64,000 bases of DNA from Desulfosarcina widdelii (GTDB lineage: Bacteria > Desulfobacterota > Desulfobacteria > Desulfobacterales > Desulfosarcinaceae). Shown in pieces: positions 1-8,855 of this stretch. Every line of letters begins with the position of its first letter. The first letter of the stretch is position 1. The notes beneath the pieces are model-generated. The model did not search any database. It had not been told where the DNA came from and saw only the letters and a program-made list of their open reading frames with translations. Both the position numbers and the translations under genes were made by a program. The stretch covers positions 6,386,001 to 6,450,000 of the forward strand of contig NZ_AP021875.1 of assembly GCF_009688965.1 (NCBI RefSeq), written 5' to 3'.

Positions 1-595
1 TTGCACACAGCGTGCAGGCTTCTTCTCGGGTTCGGGGAGCCCCTGAAGGCGGGTCCCACTTTTTGTAAGGCACGTCGCCCGGCACCGCAATTGTTGGCAG
101 TGTCCCGGCCTCGTCGATATCGCTTAGTTTCAGCTGAACTTCTTTGCCAAAGGAAAATGCAGTTTTGAAATCCTTATCATCCGGACGATCTTTGGCAATG
201 GGCAGGTTTTTCCTGGAAAATGAATGCTCCCCGATAAAGGCTCCGGCAGCGACCGTCAAGAAACCGTTTTGCTGAAGAAGATCTTTCAACTCGACAAGTG
301 CATCTTCAAAGGCCCTGTTGCCGTAGACAACTACTGGGATGGCCGGCATGCCATTGGCCTTGAGTCCTTGAAGGCGTTTTACCGCCAATGCCGGCACTCT
401 CCCGCCATATACGGGAACTCCGACGATGGCAATGCTGTCCGTACGGTCGCCGAAATCGGATGTCGTGGGCATGGGCAGGGTAAGATCGATGGGCTCGGTT
501 GAATCGGGACCCATTCCCTTAGCGATTTCCTCGACGATCTGTTTTGTCGTCCGTGTGGGTGAGAAATAAATGAGTATGACCTTGTTAATTTTCAT
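1..595 (-). CDS. EFR1-type flavodoxin-ferredoxin protein (3' end outside window)
   Basis: The visible part is about 198 residues, opening with a flavodoxin-like strand and phosphate loop (LIYFSPTRTTKQ, about residues 8-19) and continuing with VGVPVYGGRVPALAVKRL, typical of flavodoxin folds. Near the window edge it reads EEACTLCA, the start of a CxxC ferredoxin motif, as in EFR1-family proteins (flavodoxin followed by two 4Fe-4S clusters). Such proteins move electrons in the cytoplasm between ferredoxin or flavin partners. The ATG at 595 follows an AAGGA box. It lies 43 bases behind the iron-sulfur oxidoreductase gene in the same direction, so it is probably the third gene of that operon and an electron carrier for it. 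The C-terminus is cut by the window, so the cluster count cannot be confirmed. Confidence 0.75.
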   Translation of the reverse strand, partial: MKINKVILIYFSPTRTTKQIVEEIAKGMGPDSTEPIDLTLPMPTTSDFGDRTDSIAIVGVPVYGGRVPALAVKRLQGLKANGMPAIPVVVYGNRAFEDALVELKDLLQQNGFLTVAAGAFIGEHSFSRKNLPIAKDRPDDKDFKTAFSFGKEVQLKLSDIDEAGTLPTIAVPGDVPYKKWDPPSGAPRTREEACTLCA

Positions 596-638
596 AAGAT
601 CCTTTTTTGCATCAATGGAGGTTGGAGCATCGAATTTG

Positions 639-1829
639 TTAAATGGCCTCTTTCAACAACTGGGCGATATCCTTGACCTCCATCTTGTAATTTTTGCTTT
701 TCACGCCGTCGTCGAGCATCTGGATGCAGATCGGGCACGCAACGGCGATGCAGTCGGCATCCTGTTCCTTCGCATGCTCAACGCGAGTCTGATTCATTCG
801 AATGTTCTCTATCTCGTGGACCAGACCCGTTCCACCGCCCCCGCAGCAATAGGCGTGTTCTCTATTTTTTTCCATCTCCAGCAGTTCGACCCCGGGAATA
901 CTTTTCAGCACGTTTCGGGGCTCTTCGTAGATGTCGTTTTTACGTCCCAGATAGCACGGGTCGTGATATACGATTTTCTTGTCGACGGATTTGCTCAATT
1001 TGAGTTTTCCGGCTGCCAGGAGTTCGTCAAACACCTGGGTGTAGTGTTTGATTTCCAATCCTTCAAAAGCCGGGTAGTAGGCCCTGAACGCATCATAATC
1101 GTGGGGCGATACGCAGATGATCGTCTTTACGCCTTTTTCGTTGATCAATTTCTCCGTGCGTTCGACCATCTCTTCGAAAAGCCCGTCCTCACCCATCATC
1201 ATGGCGAAGGCACCGCTGTCCATTTCTGCGCTGCCGAGTATGTTGAACTGGATGTCGGCGGCCTTAAGCACGTCCACCACGGCCTCGGCCATCTCCGTGG
1301 CCCTGTCTTCAAAGGGGATTGTCGCGCCGAGATAGAGAATGGTGTCGGTTCCGCTGTCGCCGAGGTTGAGGCCGGCTACCCACCGATCCTTACCTTTCTT
1401 GGGTTTGCGGTAGGGATTGCCGGATTTCAACAGACTGCCGAGGGCGTCGCTGACGGCCTTGGGTACCTTGCCCTGTTCGGCTTTCATCATCCTGAACATC
1501 TCCGCCAGGGTCGCTCCGCTTACCCGTGTCCGTCGGGTTCCGGTCTTCTGGATGAATACGGGCGTGTTCAATGCGCAGGTATACTCGCACCAGCCGCATC
1601 CGGTGCAGGAATAGGCGAGATCTTCGTTAATATCGGAGGCGTCCAGTTCCCCGTTTAAGAAGGCGTGAGCGATCAGCGCCATCCCTCTACCGGTTACCGC
1701 TTCCTTTTTTGTTTCCGTAAAAACCGGGCATTCCTCAATACATAAACCGCAATAGCAATTCACGCAGGACCATACCTGGGGTTCAAACTCCTCTATGCTT
1801 AAGATAGCGTCCTCTTTCTTGATAGCCAT
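639..1829 (-). CDS. HdrD/GlcF-type (Fe-S)-binding oxidoreductase subunit
   Basis: 396 residues. The N-terminus carries two cysteine clusters: C22, C25, C27, C30, C34-P and a canonical C75-x2-C78-x2-C81-x3-C85. The C-terminal half has the CCG domain marks DPCYLGR, YCCGGGG and ACPIC found in heterodisulfide reductase HdrD and glycolate oxidase GlcF, where a non-cubane cluster can bind. The first cluster is unusual: two extra residues separate its second and third ligands compared with C-x2-C-x2-C-x3-C. It starts 12 bases after the FAD-oxidase gene, and the pair resembles GlcD/GlcF or D-lactate dehydrogenase systems passing electrons from a 2-hydroxyacid to a quinone or a ferredoxin-type carrier. 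Substrate cannot be read from the sequence. Confidence 0.88.
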   Translation of the reverse strand: MAIKKEDAILSIEEFEPQVWSCVNCYCGLCIEECPVFTETKKEAVTGRGMALIAHAFLNGELDASDINEDLAYSCTGCGWCEYTCALNTPVFIQKTGTRRTRVSGATLAEMFRMMKAEQGKVPKAVSDALGSLLKSGNPYRKPKKGKDRWVAGLNLGDSGTDTILYLGATIPFEDRATEMAEAVVDVLKAADIQFNILGSAEMDSGAFAMMMGEDGLFEEMVERTEKLINEKGVKTIICVSPHDYDAFRAYYPAFEGLEIKHYTQVFDELLAAGKLKLSKSVDKKIVYHDPCYLGRKNDIYEEPRNVLKSIPGVELLEMEKNREHAYCCGGGGTGLVHEIENIRMNQTRVEHAKEQDADCIAVACPICIQMLDDGVKSKNYKMEVKDIAQLLKEAI

Positions 1830-1841
1830 TTATTTCACCTC

Positions 1842-3347
1842 CTAGAATCTTAAACCCGGGTTCATGATGTTTTTCGGATCCAGCGCTTTTTTTATGGTTT
1901 TAAGCAGGTTATAGCCTGTTTCGCCCAGTTCTCTCTTCGTAAATTCCACTTCCATGTCTTTGGGAATAAACCCGTGGGTGGCGGTGAGCGATCCTTCGTG
2001 CTTCCAGATCAGTTCGGCATACTCGCGGAACCAGCCCTTGAACTCTTCGATGCTTTGTTTGTCGAAATTCTTAGAGTCCGCCAGCATAAGCGCCCAGAAT
2101 TTCGTTCCGCCCTGCTCGGTGGGCAACGGTTCACCCGGGCTGAGAACATGGTAGTGCTTTGCAAGATTCGGCCAGGTCTTTCCGGCTTCCGTTTCTTTTA
2201 GAAAAGCCAGGTATTCTTTATAAAATTCGATCAAATGGCTGTTCGGAATATTCGCATCCAGCGGCACAATCCGGTTGCCCATACCGCCGGAGACCAGGCG
2301 TCCGCTCTGAAGCGCTCCCATGCCCATGAATTTTTCCATTGTATTGTGCATTTGACCGACAAATTCGGTCGGGGGCAGGTCATCTCTCCAAAAGGCGTTG
2401 CATTTCTCGCAGATTTCCTCCACACGGCGGGTCATTACCGCAACAACCTCGGGATCACCCAGAACATGGTAATCCACCAGCATCTCCACATCTTCAGGCC
2501 ATACGAAATCGGACGAGGTTGTCACGGCCTGTTTGAGCATCCATTTGTGATAGGCTTTTGCCCGCCAGACGGCGCTTCCGTGCAGGGGATTTCTAAGTTC
2601 CAGGTATGCGTTGAGACCGTCCTCAAGGCTGGTAAAAGCCCTGATTCCATAATGATAGGCCGGCACTTTGGGAATAAACCGCGTTGTCATCTCCGTGATG
2701 ATCCCCAACGAACCTCTGGAGCCGATAAACAACCCCATAGTATCCAGTCCAACCACCGATTTTGAAGGTCCGCCGGATCCATGCCCTACCCGGACCACGT
2801 CACCGTTTGCCAGCACCACTTCCATGCTTTTGATATTGTCTTTGGACCCTCCCCAGCGGGTCTCCCATTTATTGTAGCCGGAGATCGCCGCCCGTGATCC
2901 CATAAGGGAAGATTTAATCATGGTCGGAAGCTCCACGGTGTCAAAGCCCCGTTCATTCAAAAAGCGGATATAATCCGTGAGGCGCACGCCCGCCTGGGCC
3001 GTGATATTGTAGGCAACTTCATCAATACTGACAATTTTGTCCATGCGGACGGCATTAATGGCAATCGCTCCGTTTACACACTCAGCACCGTATGTGCAGG
3101 TTCTGCCCCCCTGGGGCACCAGGCCCACTTCATATTTACTGGCGCAATTCACAATTTTTACAACGTCTTCAGTTGTTTTCGGTCGTACAACGGCGGCAGG
3201 AGTAAAAATATCCAGGTCTTCATGCAACAGGGATTCAATGCCGTGACAGACCCGATGGACAATCCTGGATGGCTTGTCATCGCTCACATTTTCCTCGCCG
3301 ATGGCTTTTTTTATTTCTTGAATACATTCCTTGGTTGCGTCCATCAT
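1842..3347 (-). CDS. FAD-binding 2-hydroxyacid oxidase/dehydrogenase (GlcD-like)
   Basis: 501 residues. The PCMH-type FAD domain is seen around residues 45-230 (RPKTTEDVVKIV, then VPQGGRTCTYGAE, then a GSRGSLGIITEMT segment), followed by a substrate-cap domain and the C-terminal signature LDPKNIMNPG typical of FAD-linked oxidases. The family oxidises hydroxyacids such as D-lactate and glycolate and passes electrons to a partner Fe-S protein, here the next gene. Two ATGs are adjacent (3347 and 3344); a GGGGAGG box precedes them and spacing slightly favours the second. It is the first gene of a leftward three-gene operon and diverges from a LarA-like gene across a 633-base gap. Confidence 0.9.
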   Translation of the reverse strand: MMDATKECIQEIKKAIGEENVSDDKPSRIVHRVCHGIESLLHEDLDIFTPAAVVRPKTTEDVVKIVNCASKYEVGLVPQGGRTCTYGAECVNGAIAINAVRMDKIVSIDEVAYNITAQAGVRLTDYIRFLNERGFDTVELPTMIKSSLMGSRAAISGYNKWETRWGGSKDNIKSMEVVLANGDVVRVGHGSGGPSKSVVGLDTMGLFIGSRGSLGIITEMTTRFIPKVPAYHYGIRAFTSLEDGLNAYLELRNPLHGSAVWRAKAYHKWMLKQAVTTSSDFVWPEDVEMLVDYHVLGDPEVVAVMTRRVEEICEKCNAFWRDDLPPTEFVGQMHNTMEKFMGMGALQSGRLVSGGMGNRIVPLDANIPNSHLIEFYKEYLAFLKETEAGKTWPNLAKHYHVLSPGEPLPTEQGGTKFWALMLADSKNFDKQSIEEFKGWFREYAELIWKHEGSLTATHGFIPKDMEVEFTKRELGETGYNLLKTIKKALDPKNIMNPGLRF

Positions 3348-3980
3348 TTCCTCCCCGGGTTTCTATTTCTTCCAATAAACAAGTAAAAGGATTCTTCTTC
3401 TTTCAAACGGCACCCATTGCTTGAGCATTATGTATGCCAACACCAATCCAAGGTTGTTTCTTGCCGACCTTTGTTTTAACCTATTGAAAATAATATTAAA
3501 AAATAGAAAAGGGGGTTATATGCAGGAATTCGCAATTCTTGGAAAATTATCAATATGAGAAGAAATCAGGTGGGGTGCTGAAAGGGTTTCCGAAAACAAT
3601 AAAAGCCGGATGGCATTGAAAAAAAGTTCTGGATCAATCCGGCTGATAAAATGGGCCGCAAAATATTGAAAAACGACGCGATGGGATAGCTGCTTCCAAA
3701 AGACCGGCCATGGTTCCGCACGGATATTCTTATTTTCCTAAAGCAACGCGATCCGTACTCCCCGGTTTTTGTCATAATGATAATTCTGAGCTCGCAGTAT
3801 CCATATGGCTCATGTTCTTTTCAGGTCCTACAGAAATAAAAAATGTTTTAATAATAGTTTGTTACAACGCAATCTCCATTTTTCCGGGAGCCCGCTGGAC
3901 AAACATGGTATATATAGTGCTAATAATTTGAAGGCAGAAACAGTGTGCCATTACCATAATCCACAGAAAAGGATGCTTTC
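3348..3980. other. Divergent intergenic region between the oxidase operon and the LarA-like gene
   Basis: This 633-base AT-rich stretch must carry the promoters of both divergent units. I see an 8-base inverted repeat (AGCCGGAT ... ATCCGGCT, about 3610-3650) that could form a hairpin. I found no convincing -24/-12 element: the nearest GGCAC/GC pair near 3406 has the wrong spacing. No protein-like reading frame was recognised. Confidence 0.5.
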
Positions 3981-5243
3981 ATGATTCGTGCAAAGCTTCA
4001 CAAGATAAAACAAGAACTGGATCATACACAGATAGACAATATCAGGCAGCACATCCATGATGAATTTCAGAAGCAGACCCTTTCCACTGTGATCGGAAAA
4101 GGAGAACGTGTCGCCATCGCCGTCGGCAGCAGGGGAATTAACCAAATTGCTGAAATCGTCAAATCCGTTGTCGATGAGGTGCAAAAAGCCGGTGCCAAAC
4201 CCTTCATTGTCCCTTCCATGGGATCCCATGGCGGTGCTACTGCTGAAGGGCAGAAGGAGATATTGGAAAACTACGGGATTTCCGAAGAGAAAGTAAATGC
4301 TCCCATCGTATCTTCAATGGAGACTGCCCACTTGGGGGAAACAGAGAGCGGCATTCCTGTCTGCATTGACAAAAATGCAAACGAGGCAGATCACATCATC
4401 GTAATCAACCGGATTAAGCCCCATACGGAATTTAAAGGTTCCATCGAAAGCGGCCTGATGAAAATGATGGTCATTGGATTGGGGAAGCATAAAGGGGCGT
4501 TGAATGCACATAATTATGCCGTTAAATTTGGTTACGAAAAGACGCTGACGGAAATTGGAAAACACATCATCGATAATGCAAATATCACCTTTGGCGTCGG
4601 AATCGTTGAAAACGGATATGGAGCTACGCATACGCTGCGTGCAATCAAAGGCTCGGATATCTATCAGAAAGAAAAGCAGATTCTGAATATCGCTCAAAAG
4701 ACCTGTCCGAAATTGCCCTTTAAATCTTTTGACATCCTTATCGTTGACGAATGCGGAAAGGAAATCAGCGGAACCGGTATGGACACGAAAGTCATCGGCA
4801 GGATCATGAATATCTATGAGGATGAGCTTCAGGAACCGAAAATAACGCGAATTATCCTTAGAAGTCTGACGAAAAAAACCCATGGAAATGCCGTAGGCGT
4901 CGGTTTGGCGGATTTTGTCACCAAAAACGTTTACGAAAATATAAACTTCGAGATGACCTATATCAATTGTCTTACCGCCGTTGCCCCTGAGAAGGCCAGA
5001 CTGCCCATCGTATGCCCGAACGACGTTGAGGCCCTGAAAGCTGCCATCGGGACATGCGGGCCGGTCGATGAAGAAAACATAAAAATCGTCTGGATAAAGA
5101 ACACATCCAAACTTAGCGAGATGTACATCTCTGACGGGCTGGTCAATACAGCCAAAGAGAATACCCGCATCCAGTTTGTTGGCGAACCGGAAACGATCAC
5201 CTTCGACGATGACGGAAATTTATCCCGACATTTTTTCGAATGA
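3981..5243 (+). CDS. LarA-like (DUF2088) putative nickel-pincer racemase, copy 1
   Basis: 420 residues. It belongs to the lactate-racemase (LarA) superfamily, DUF2088 branch. Aligned by spacing to Lactiplantibacillus LarA, H83 (GSHGG) and H148 (KPHTEF) match the two catalytic histidines, K161 (SGLMK) matches the lysine that binds the nickel-pincer nucleotide, and H177 matches the nickel-ligand histidine; the Lys-His gap is 16 in both. Known LarA homologues racemise or epimerise 2-hydroxyacids, which fits the adjacent hydroxyacid oxidase. No larB/C/E cofactor genes are in this window. The start has an AAAGGATG ribosome site. It has a paralogue at 8856-10091 with the same residue numbering. Specific substrate unknown. 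Confidence 0.75.
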   Translation: MIRAKLHKIKQELDHTQIDNIRQHIHDEFQKQTLSTVIGKGERVAIAVGSRGINQIAEIVKSVVDEVQKAGAKPFIVPSMGSHGGATAEGQKEILENYGISEEKVNAPIVSSMETAHLGETESGIPVCIDKNANEADHIIVINRIKPHTEFKGSIESGLMKMMVIGLGKHKGALNAHNYAVKFGYEKTLTEIGKHIIDNANITFGVGIVENGYGATHTLRAIKGSDIYQKEKQILNIAQKTCPKLPFKSFDILIVDECGKEISGTGMDTKVIGRIMNIYEDELQEPKITRIILRSLTKKTHGNAVGVGLADFVTKNVYENINFEMTYINCLTAVAPEKARLPIVCPNDVEALKAAIGTCGPVDEENIKIVWIKNTSKLSEMYISDGLVNTAKENTRIQFVGEPETITFDDDGNLSRHFFE

Positions 5244-5281
5244 TCGCCTTTTTGGATCGTGTTCATTCAGAAATAGGCAAA

Positions 5282-5403
5282 TTTGGTCGAGATCAAGGCG
5301 CACAAAAAATTTACCCACAGGTGCCCGAAGGAAATGCCCTTGGGGTGGATATGGTTGATATTCCGAGGATAAAATTTTTCTCGCAACAAAGATATCGGCC
5401 AGG
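5282..5403. repeat. MITE-like hairpin repeat between convergent genes
   Basis: The ends form imperfect inverted arms of about 32 bases: the left begins TTTGGTCGAGATCAAGG and the complement of the right begins CTGGCCGATATCTTTG, both running into AAAAATTT. A smaller central inverted segment (ACCCACAGG / CCTTGGGGT) lies between. It fills the gap between two converging genes, so it may act as a bidirectional terminator; an origin as a non-autonomous mobile repeat is inference. Confidence 0.45.
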
Positions 5404-5441
5404 GGTAAGATTGGCCTGGCCATTTCTTGATGGACACGAAT

Positions 5442-7169
5442 TCACCCAATGTTGAGCCGCCGATACAAGGTCGAGACGCTGATGCCCAGATACTTGGCAG
5501 CTTTTTGTTTGCCTGCGGTAGAATTGCCAAACAGGCGCAGCGCTTCTTCGATCAATAGCTTCTCTGTATTGATTGGCTCCGGATTGGACTTCTCGGACTT
5601 TGCGGTGATCGGGGACATATAAGGGGGGAGATCTTTCAGGTCGGCAAATCCGCTCGTTTTTAAGTTGCAAACGTATTCTATTACGTTTTTCAATTCCCGG
5701 ACATTGCCCGGCCATTGATAAAACAGCAGGTAGCTCAAGGCATTGCTGCTAAAACCCATGAGGTTGACGCCAAAGCGCTTGTTGTATTCTTTAATATAGA
5801 AATCCAGCAGCAGGGAAATATCCGTTTTCCTCTCTCTCAGGGGAGGGACCTCGATCTGGACAACGTTTAAACGGTAGTACAGGTCTTCCATAAAATGGCC
5901 GTTTTCTACCATCTCGGGCAGATTTTTATTCGTGGCGCAGATCACCCTCACATTCAGTTCGATCGGTGACTCGCTGCCGATTTTCTCAAGGATGTCGTTG
6001 TCCAGGATCCGCAGCAGCTTCGCTTGCCCCGTTCGCGGGAGGTTGCCGATTTCATCCAGAAAAATGGTGCCGCCGTTGGCCAGTTCGAATTTGCCGGTTT
6101 TTCCATTTTTGCGGGCGTCTGTGAAGGCGCCTTTTACATATCCAAACAGTTCGCTCTCGATAAGGGTTTCGGGAACGGCGCCGCAATTCAGGGCAACAAA
6201 GGGCCCTGAAGCCCTCGGGCTGTTGTAGTGGATGCGTTGCGCAACGAGTTCCTTCCCGGTGCCCGTCTCTCCACAGATGAGAATTTTCGAATCATTGGCA
6301 GCGACCTTGGTTACGAGGTCCTTCAGTTTGCGCATCGGTCCGGACGCACCAATCAATCGGGGTTTGGTCGTTTTTTGACCGAAATTGTAAATTGTTGAGC
6401 AGGGTTTGGACCTGGCGTTGTTTTGCAGCAGCAGAACATTGCCGACAGGACGGTCATTATGCTGGATCGGCGTCGCTTTTGCCGTAAATTTGGATTTGCG
6501 AGTACTTGCCTTTCCAGCGGACATTGAACGAGAACCAACCAATTCTACGGCCTCTCCTAACATACCGATATCTTTGCCTGTATATTCATCTTGCTTGAAC
6601 TTCAGTGCTTCTTCGGCAAACTGGTTCACCTTGATGATATTGTTTTCGTAGTCGGTGATAATCACACCCTGATCAATGGCATTGACAATATTTTCCATTG
6701 CCTGTGAGGTGACAAAATCATAGTAGGAAAAATTTTTGTCAAAAAAGCTTTTAGCGATATAATCGCCAATATTTTTCGCAATTTTTGATAAAAACAAGCT
6801 TTTTCGCTGGATCAGTTTTTGCTGGTTTTTATCGTAGCCAAGGATTCCAAAGAGTCCGACGACCTGGTTTTGATATTCTATGGGACCGGAGAGGACCGAC
6901 GTATACGGGCAAACCGATTTCATTTCACATCGCAGGCATTGCTCTGTCTCGCCGGCGGAACCGATTACGAAGCTTTCCCCCGATCTTAGGGTTAAATCGA
7001 CGTACGAGTCTTTCGGCCGCCTCGAGCCGATGTTCTTTTTGAACGGTCCGGTTCCGGCAACCGCTATCAGATCCTGGTCGATCACCACCACCTCTGCCCC
7101 GATAACCGGTTGCACGATATCGCAAAAAGACTGGATGGAATATCTATTCTGATCGAAGTGGTTGTTCAT
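5442..7169 (-). CDS. Sigma-54-dependent Fis-family activator
   Basis: 575 residues. The N-terminal sensory part (about 1-130) contains C78, C81 and C87 in the pattern CLRCEMKSVC, a motif seen in several GAF-like sensor domains. A PAS-like segment (about 150-250) follows, then the AAA+ core with Walker A GETGTGKE at 290-297 and a GAFTDA variant of the GAFTGA loop at 337-342, and a C-terminal Fis-type helix-turn-helix (AAKYLGISVSTLYRRL). It would activate RNA polymerase carrying sigma-54 in response to a metabolite or redox signal. The start has an AAGGAAAAAG site. It is the last gene of the leftward TRAP/dehydrogenase operon; its own targets were not identified. Confidence 0.9.
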   Translation of the reverse strand: MNNHFDQNRYSIQSFCDIVQPVIGAEVVVIDQDLIAVAGTGPFKKNIGSRRPKDSYVDLTLRSGESFVIGSAGETEQCLRCEMKSVCPYTSVLSGPIEYQNQVVGLFGILGYDKNQQKLIQRKSLFLSKIAKNIGDYIAKSFFDKNFSYYDFVTSQAMENIVNAIDQGVIITDYENNIIKVNQFAEEALKFKQDEYTGKDIGMLGEAVELVGSRSMSAGKASTRKSKFTAKATPIQHNDRPVGNVLLLQNNARSKPCSTIYNFGQKTTKPRLIGASGPMRKLKDLVTKVAANDSKILICGETGTGKELVAQRIHYNSPRASGPFVALNCGAVPETLIESELFGYVKGAFTDARKNGKTGKFELANGGTIFLDEIGNLPRTGQAKLLRILDNDILEKIGSESPIELNVRVICATNKNLPEMVENGHFMEDLYYRLNVVQIEVPPLRERKTDISLLLDFYIKEYNKRFGVNLMGFSSNALSYLLFYQWPGNVRELKNVIEYVCNLKTSGFADLKDLPPYMSPITAKSEKSNPEPINTEKLLIEEALRLFGNSTAGKQKAAKYLGISVSTLYRRLNIG

Positions 7170-7220
7170 ATTCTTTTTCCTTCAATCCCATCAGCGCCGG
7201 AATATTCTCCAAGGGAAACC

Positions 7221-8690
7221 TTACCCGGTTTGAATTCCGGCCATGCACAGGTATTTCGTCTCCAGGTAGTCGTCGATGCCGTATTTGGAACCTTCCCGGC
7301 CAATGCCCGACTCCTTGACGCCGCCAAAAGGAGCCACGGCATTGGATATAAGTCCGGTGTTGATGCCGACCATGCCGTATTCGAGCCCTTCGCTGACGCG
7401 CCAGGTGCGGGCCAAATGCATGGTGTAGATGTAGGCGGCCAGTCCGAACTCGGTGTCGTTGGCCCGCTGAATCACCTCTTCTTCGGTTTCGAACCTGAAG
7501 ACCGGCGAGACCGGGCCGAAGGTTTCTTCACGGGCCACCACCATGGACTCATTCGCATCAGCGATGACGGTCGGTTCGTAGAAGGTGCCGCCCAGTGCAT
7601 GTCGTTTGCCGCCGGTTAAAAGCCTGCCCCCTTTACTCAGGGCATCTTTAACATGGGACTCGACTTTTTCCAGGGAGGCCATGTCGATCATCGGTCCGAT
7701 CTGGGTCTCTCCCTTCAAACCGTCACCAACGATCATTTTCTCCACCGCGGTGGCGAGTTTTTCGCAGAACTTATCATAGACGTCGTTTTGCACGAAAAAG
7801 CGGTTCGTACAGACACACGTCTGTCCAGTGTTGCGATATTTGGCAATGAGGGCACCCTGGATGGCGAGATCGATGTCGGCATCGTCGAAGACGATGAAAG
7901 GCGCGTTGCCCCCCAACTCCATGGAGATTTTTTTCATCGTGTTTGCCGATTCCCGCATCAACAGCTTGCCCACCTCCGTCGAACCGGTGAAGCTCAGCTT
8001 GCGGACAATTGGGTTGGAAGTAATCTCTTTGCCAATCGCTCCCGAGGAGCCGGTGACGACGCTGAGAACGCCATCCTGGATTCCCGCACGCATGCCAAGT
8101 TCCATCAGCGCCAGGGCGGAAAGAGGCGTCGCCGTTGCCGGTTTCACGATCATGGTACAGCCGACAGCCAGGGCTGGACCCGCCTTTCGGGTGATCATGG
8201 CTGCCGGGAAATTCCACGGGGTGATCGCTGCACAGACACCGATGGGTTCTTTGACCACGACGATCCGTTGATCGTTGTTGGTCTGGGGAATGACATCGCC
8301 GTAAGCTCTTTTTCCTTCTTCGGAAAACCATTCGAGAAAAGCCGCCGCGTAGGCAATTTCAGCCCTGGATTCGGCAAGGGGTTTGCCCTGTTCGGCGGTC
8401 ATTATCGTAGCCAGATCCTCCTGGTTGGCCATCAGCAATTCGTACCATTTGCGAACGACTGCGCAGCGTTCGGCAGCAGTCTTTGCGCGCCACGCCGGTA
8501 GCGCAAGATTGGCCGCCTCGATCGCCCGTCGCGTCTCATGGGTTCCCATTCTGGGAACCATGCCGATCACCTCGCCGGAAGCAGGATTGGTAACATCGAT
8601 GGTCTCGCCGTTATCCGCATCCTGCCACTGGCCATCGATGCAGCATTTTTGACGAATCAAACTTGGATCTTTCAGTTTCCGATTGAGCAT
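7221..8690 (-). CDS. Succinate-semialdehyde-type NAD(P)-dependent aldehyde dehydrogenase
   Basis: 489 residues, the usual aldehyde dehydrogenase length. The marks are all present: PWNFPAAMITRK and VKPA (cofactor), FTGSTEVGK, general base E258 in MELGGNAP, and nucleophile C292 in GQTCVCTNRF. Overall similarity is to the GabD/SSADH group, which also contains 3-sulfolactaldehyde dehydrogenases, so the group does not fix the substrate. It starts with a GAGGA box 5 bases before ATG. It sits between a LarA-like gene and the sigma-54 activator in a hydroxyacid operon, suggesting it makes the acid form of a semialdehyde or lactaldehyde-like compound. Confidence 0.88.
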   Translation of the reverse strand: MLNRKLKDPSLIRQKCCIDGQWQDADNGETIDVTNPASGEVIGMVPRMGTHETRRAIEAANLALPAWRAKTAAERCAVVRKWYELLMANQEDLATIMTAEQGKPLAESRAEIAYAAAFLEWFSEEGKRAYGDVIPQTNNDQRIVVVKEPIGVCAAITPWNFPAAMITRKAGPALAVGCTMIVKPATATPLSALALMELGMRAGIQDGVLSVVTGSSGAIGKEITSNPIVRKLSFTGSTEVGKLLMRESANTMKKISMELGGNAPFIVFDDADIDLAIQGALIAKYRNTGQTCVCTNRFFVQNDVYDKFCEKLATAVEKMIVGDGLKGETQIGPMIDMASLEKVESHVKDALSKGGRLLTGGKRHALGGTFYEPTVIADANESMVVAREETFGPVSPVFRFETEEEVIQRANDTEFGLAAYIYTMHLARTWRVSEGLEYGMVGINTGLISNAVAPFGGVKESGIGREGSKYGIDDYLETKYLCMAGIQTG

Positions 8691-8855
8691 TGCATTCCTC
8701 GCAGTCTAATTAGGTTCGAGATTTGAGCTAAACAAGATCCGGCGTGGGTGGGTAAATTCGAAAATACTTCTCAAAATGAAAATGGAGCAGGGGACCGATT
8801 AAAGTACATCCTGAAACTGGAAAAAAACCGATCGGAGGAAATCATTGCCAATATC

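Noticed and set aside
570..1658. Plus-strand frame of 362 codons
   Set aside because: Antisense to the HdrD/GlcF-like subunit, whose cysteine motifs are intact.
3400..3425. Possible -24/-12 promoter (GGCAC ... GC)
   Set aside because: The GG-GC distance is two bases too short and the orientation does not serve a gene.
7653..8501. Plus-strand frame of 282 codons
   Set aside because: Antisense to the aldehyde dehydrogenase, which holds all catalytic motifs.
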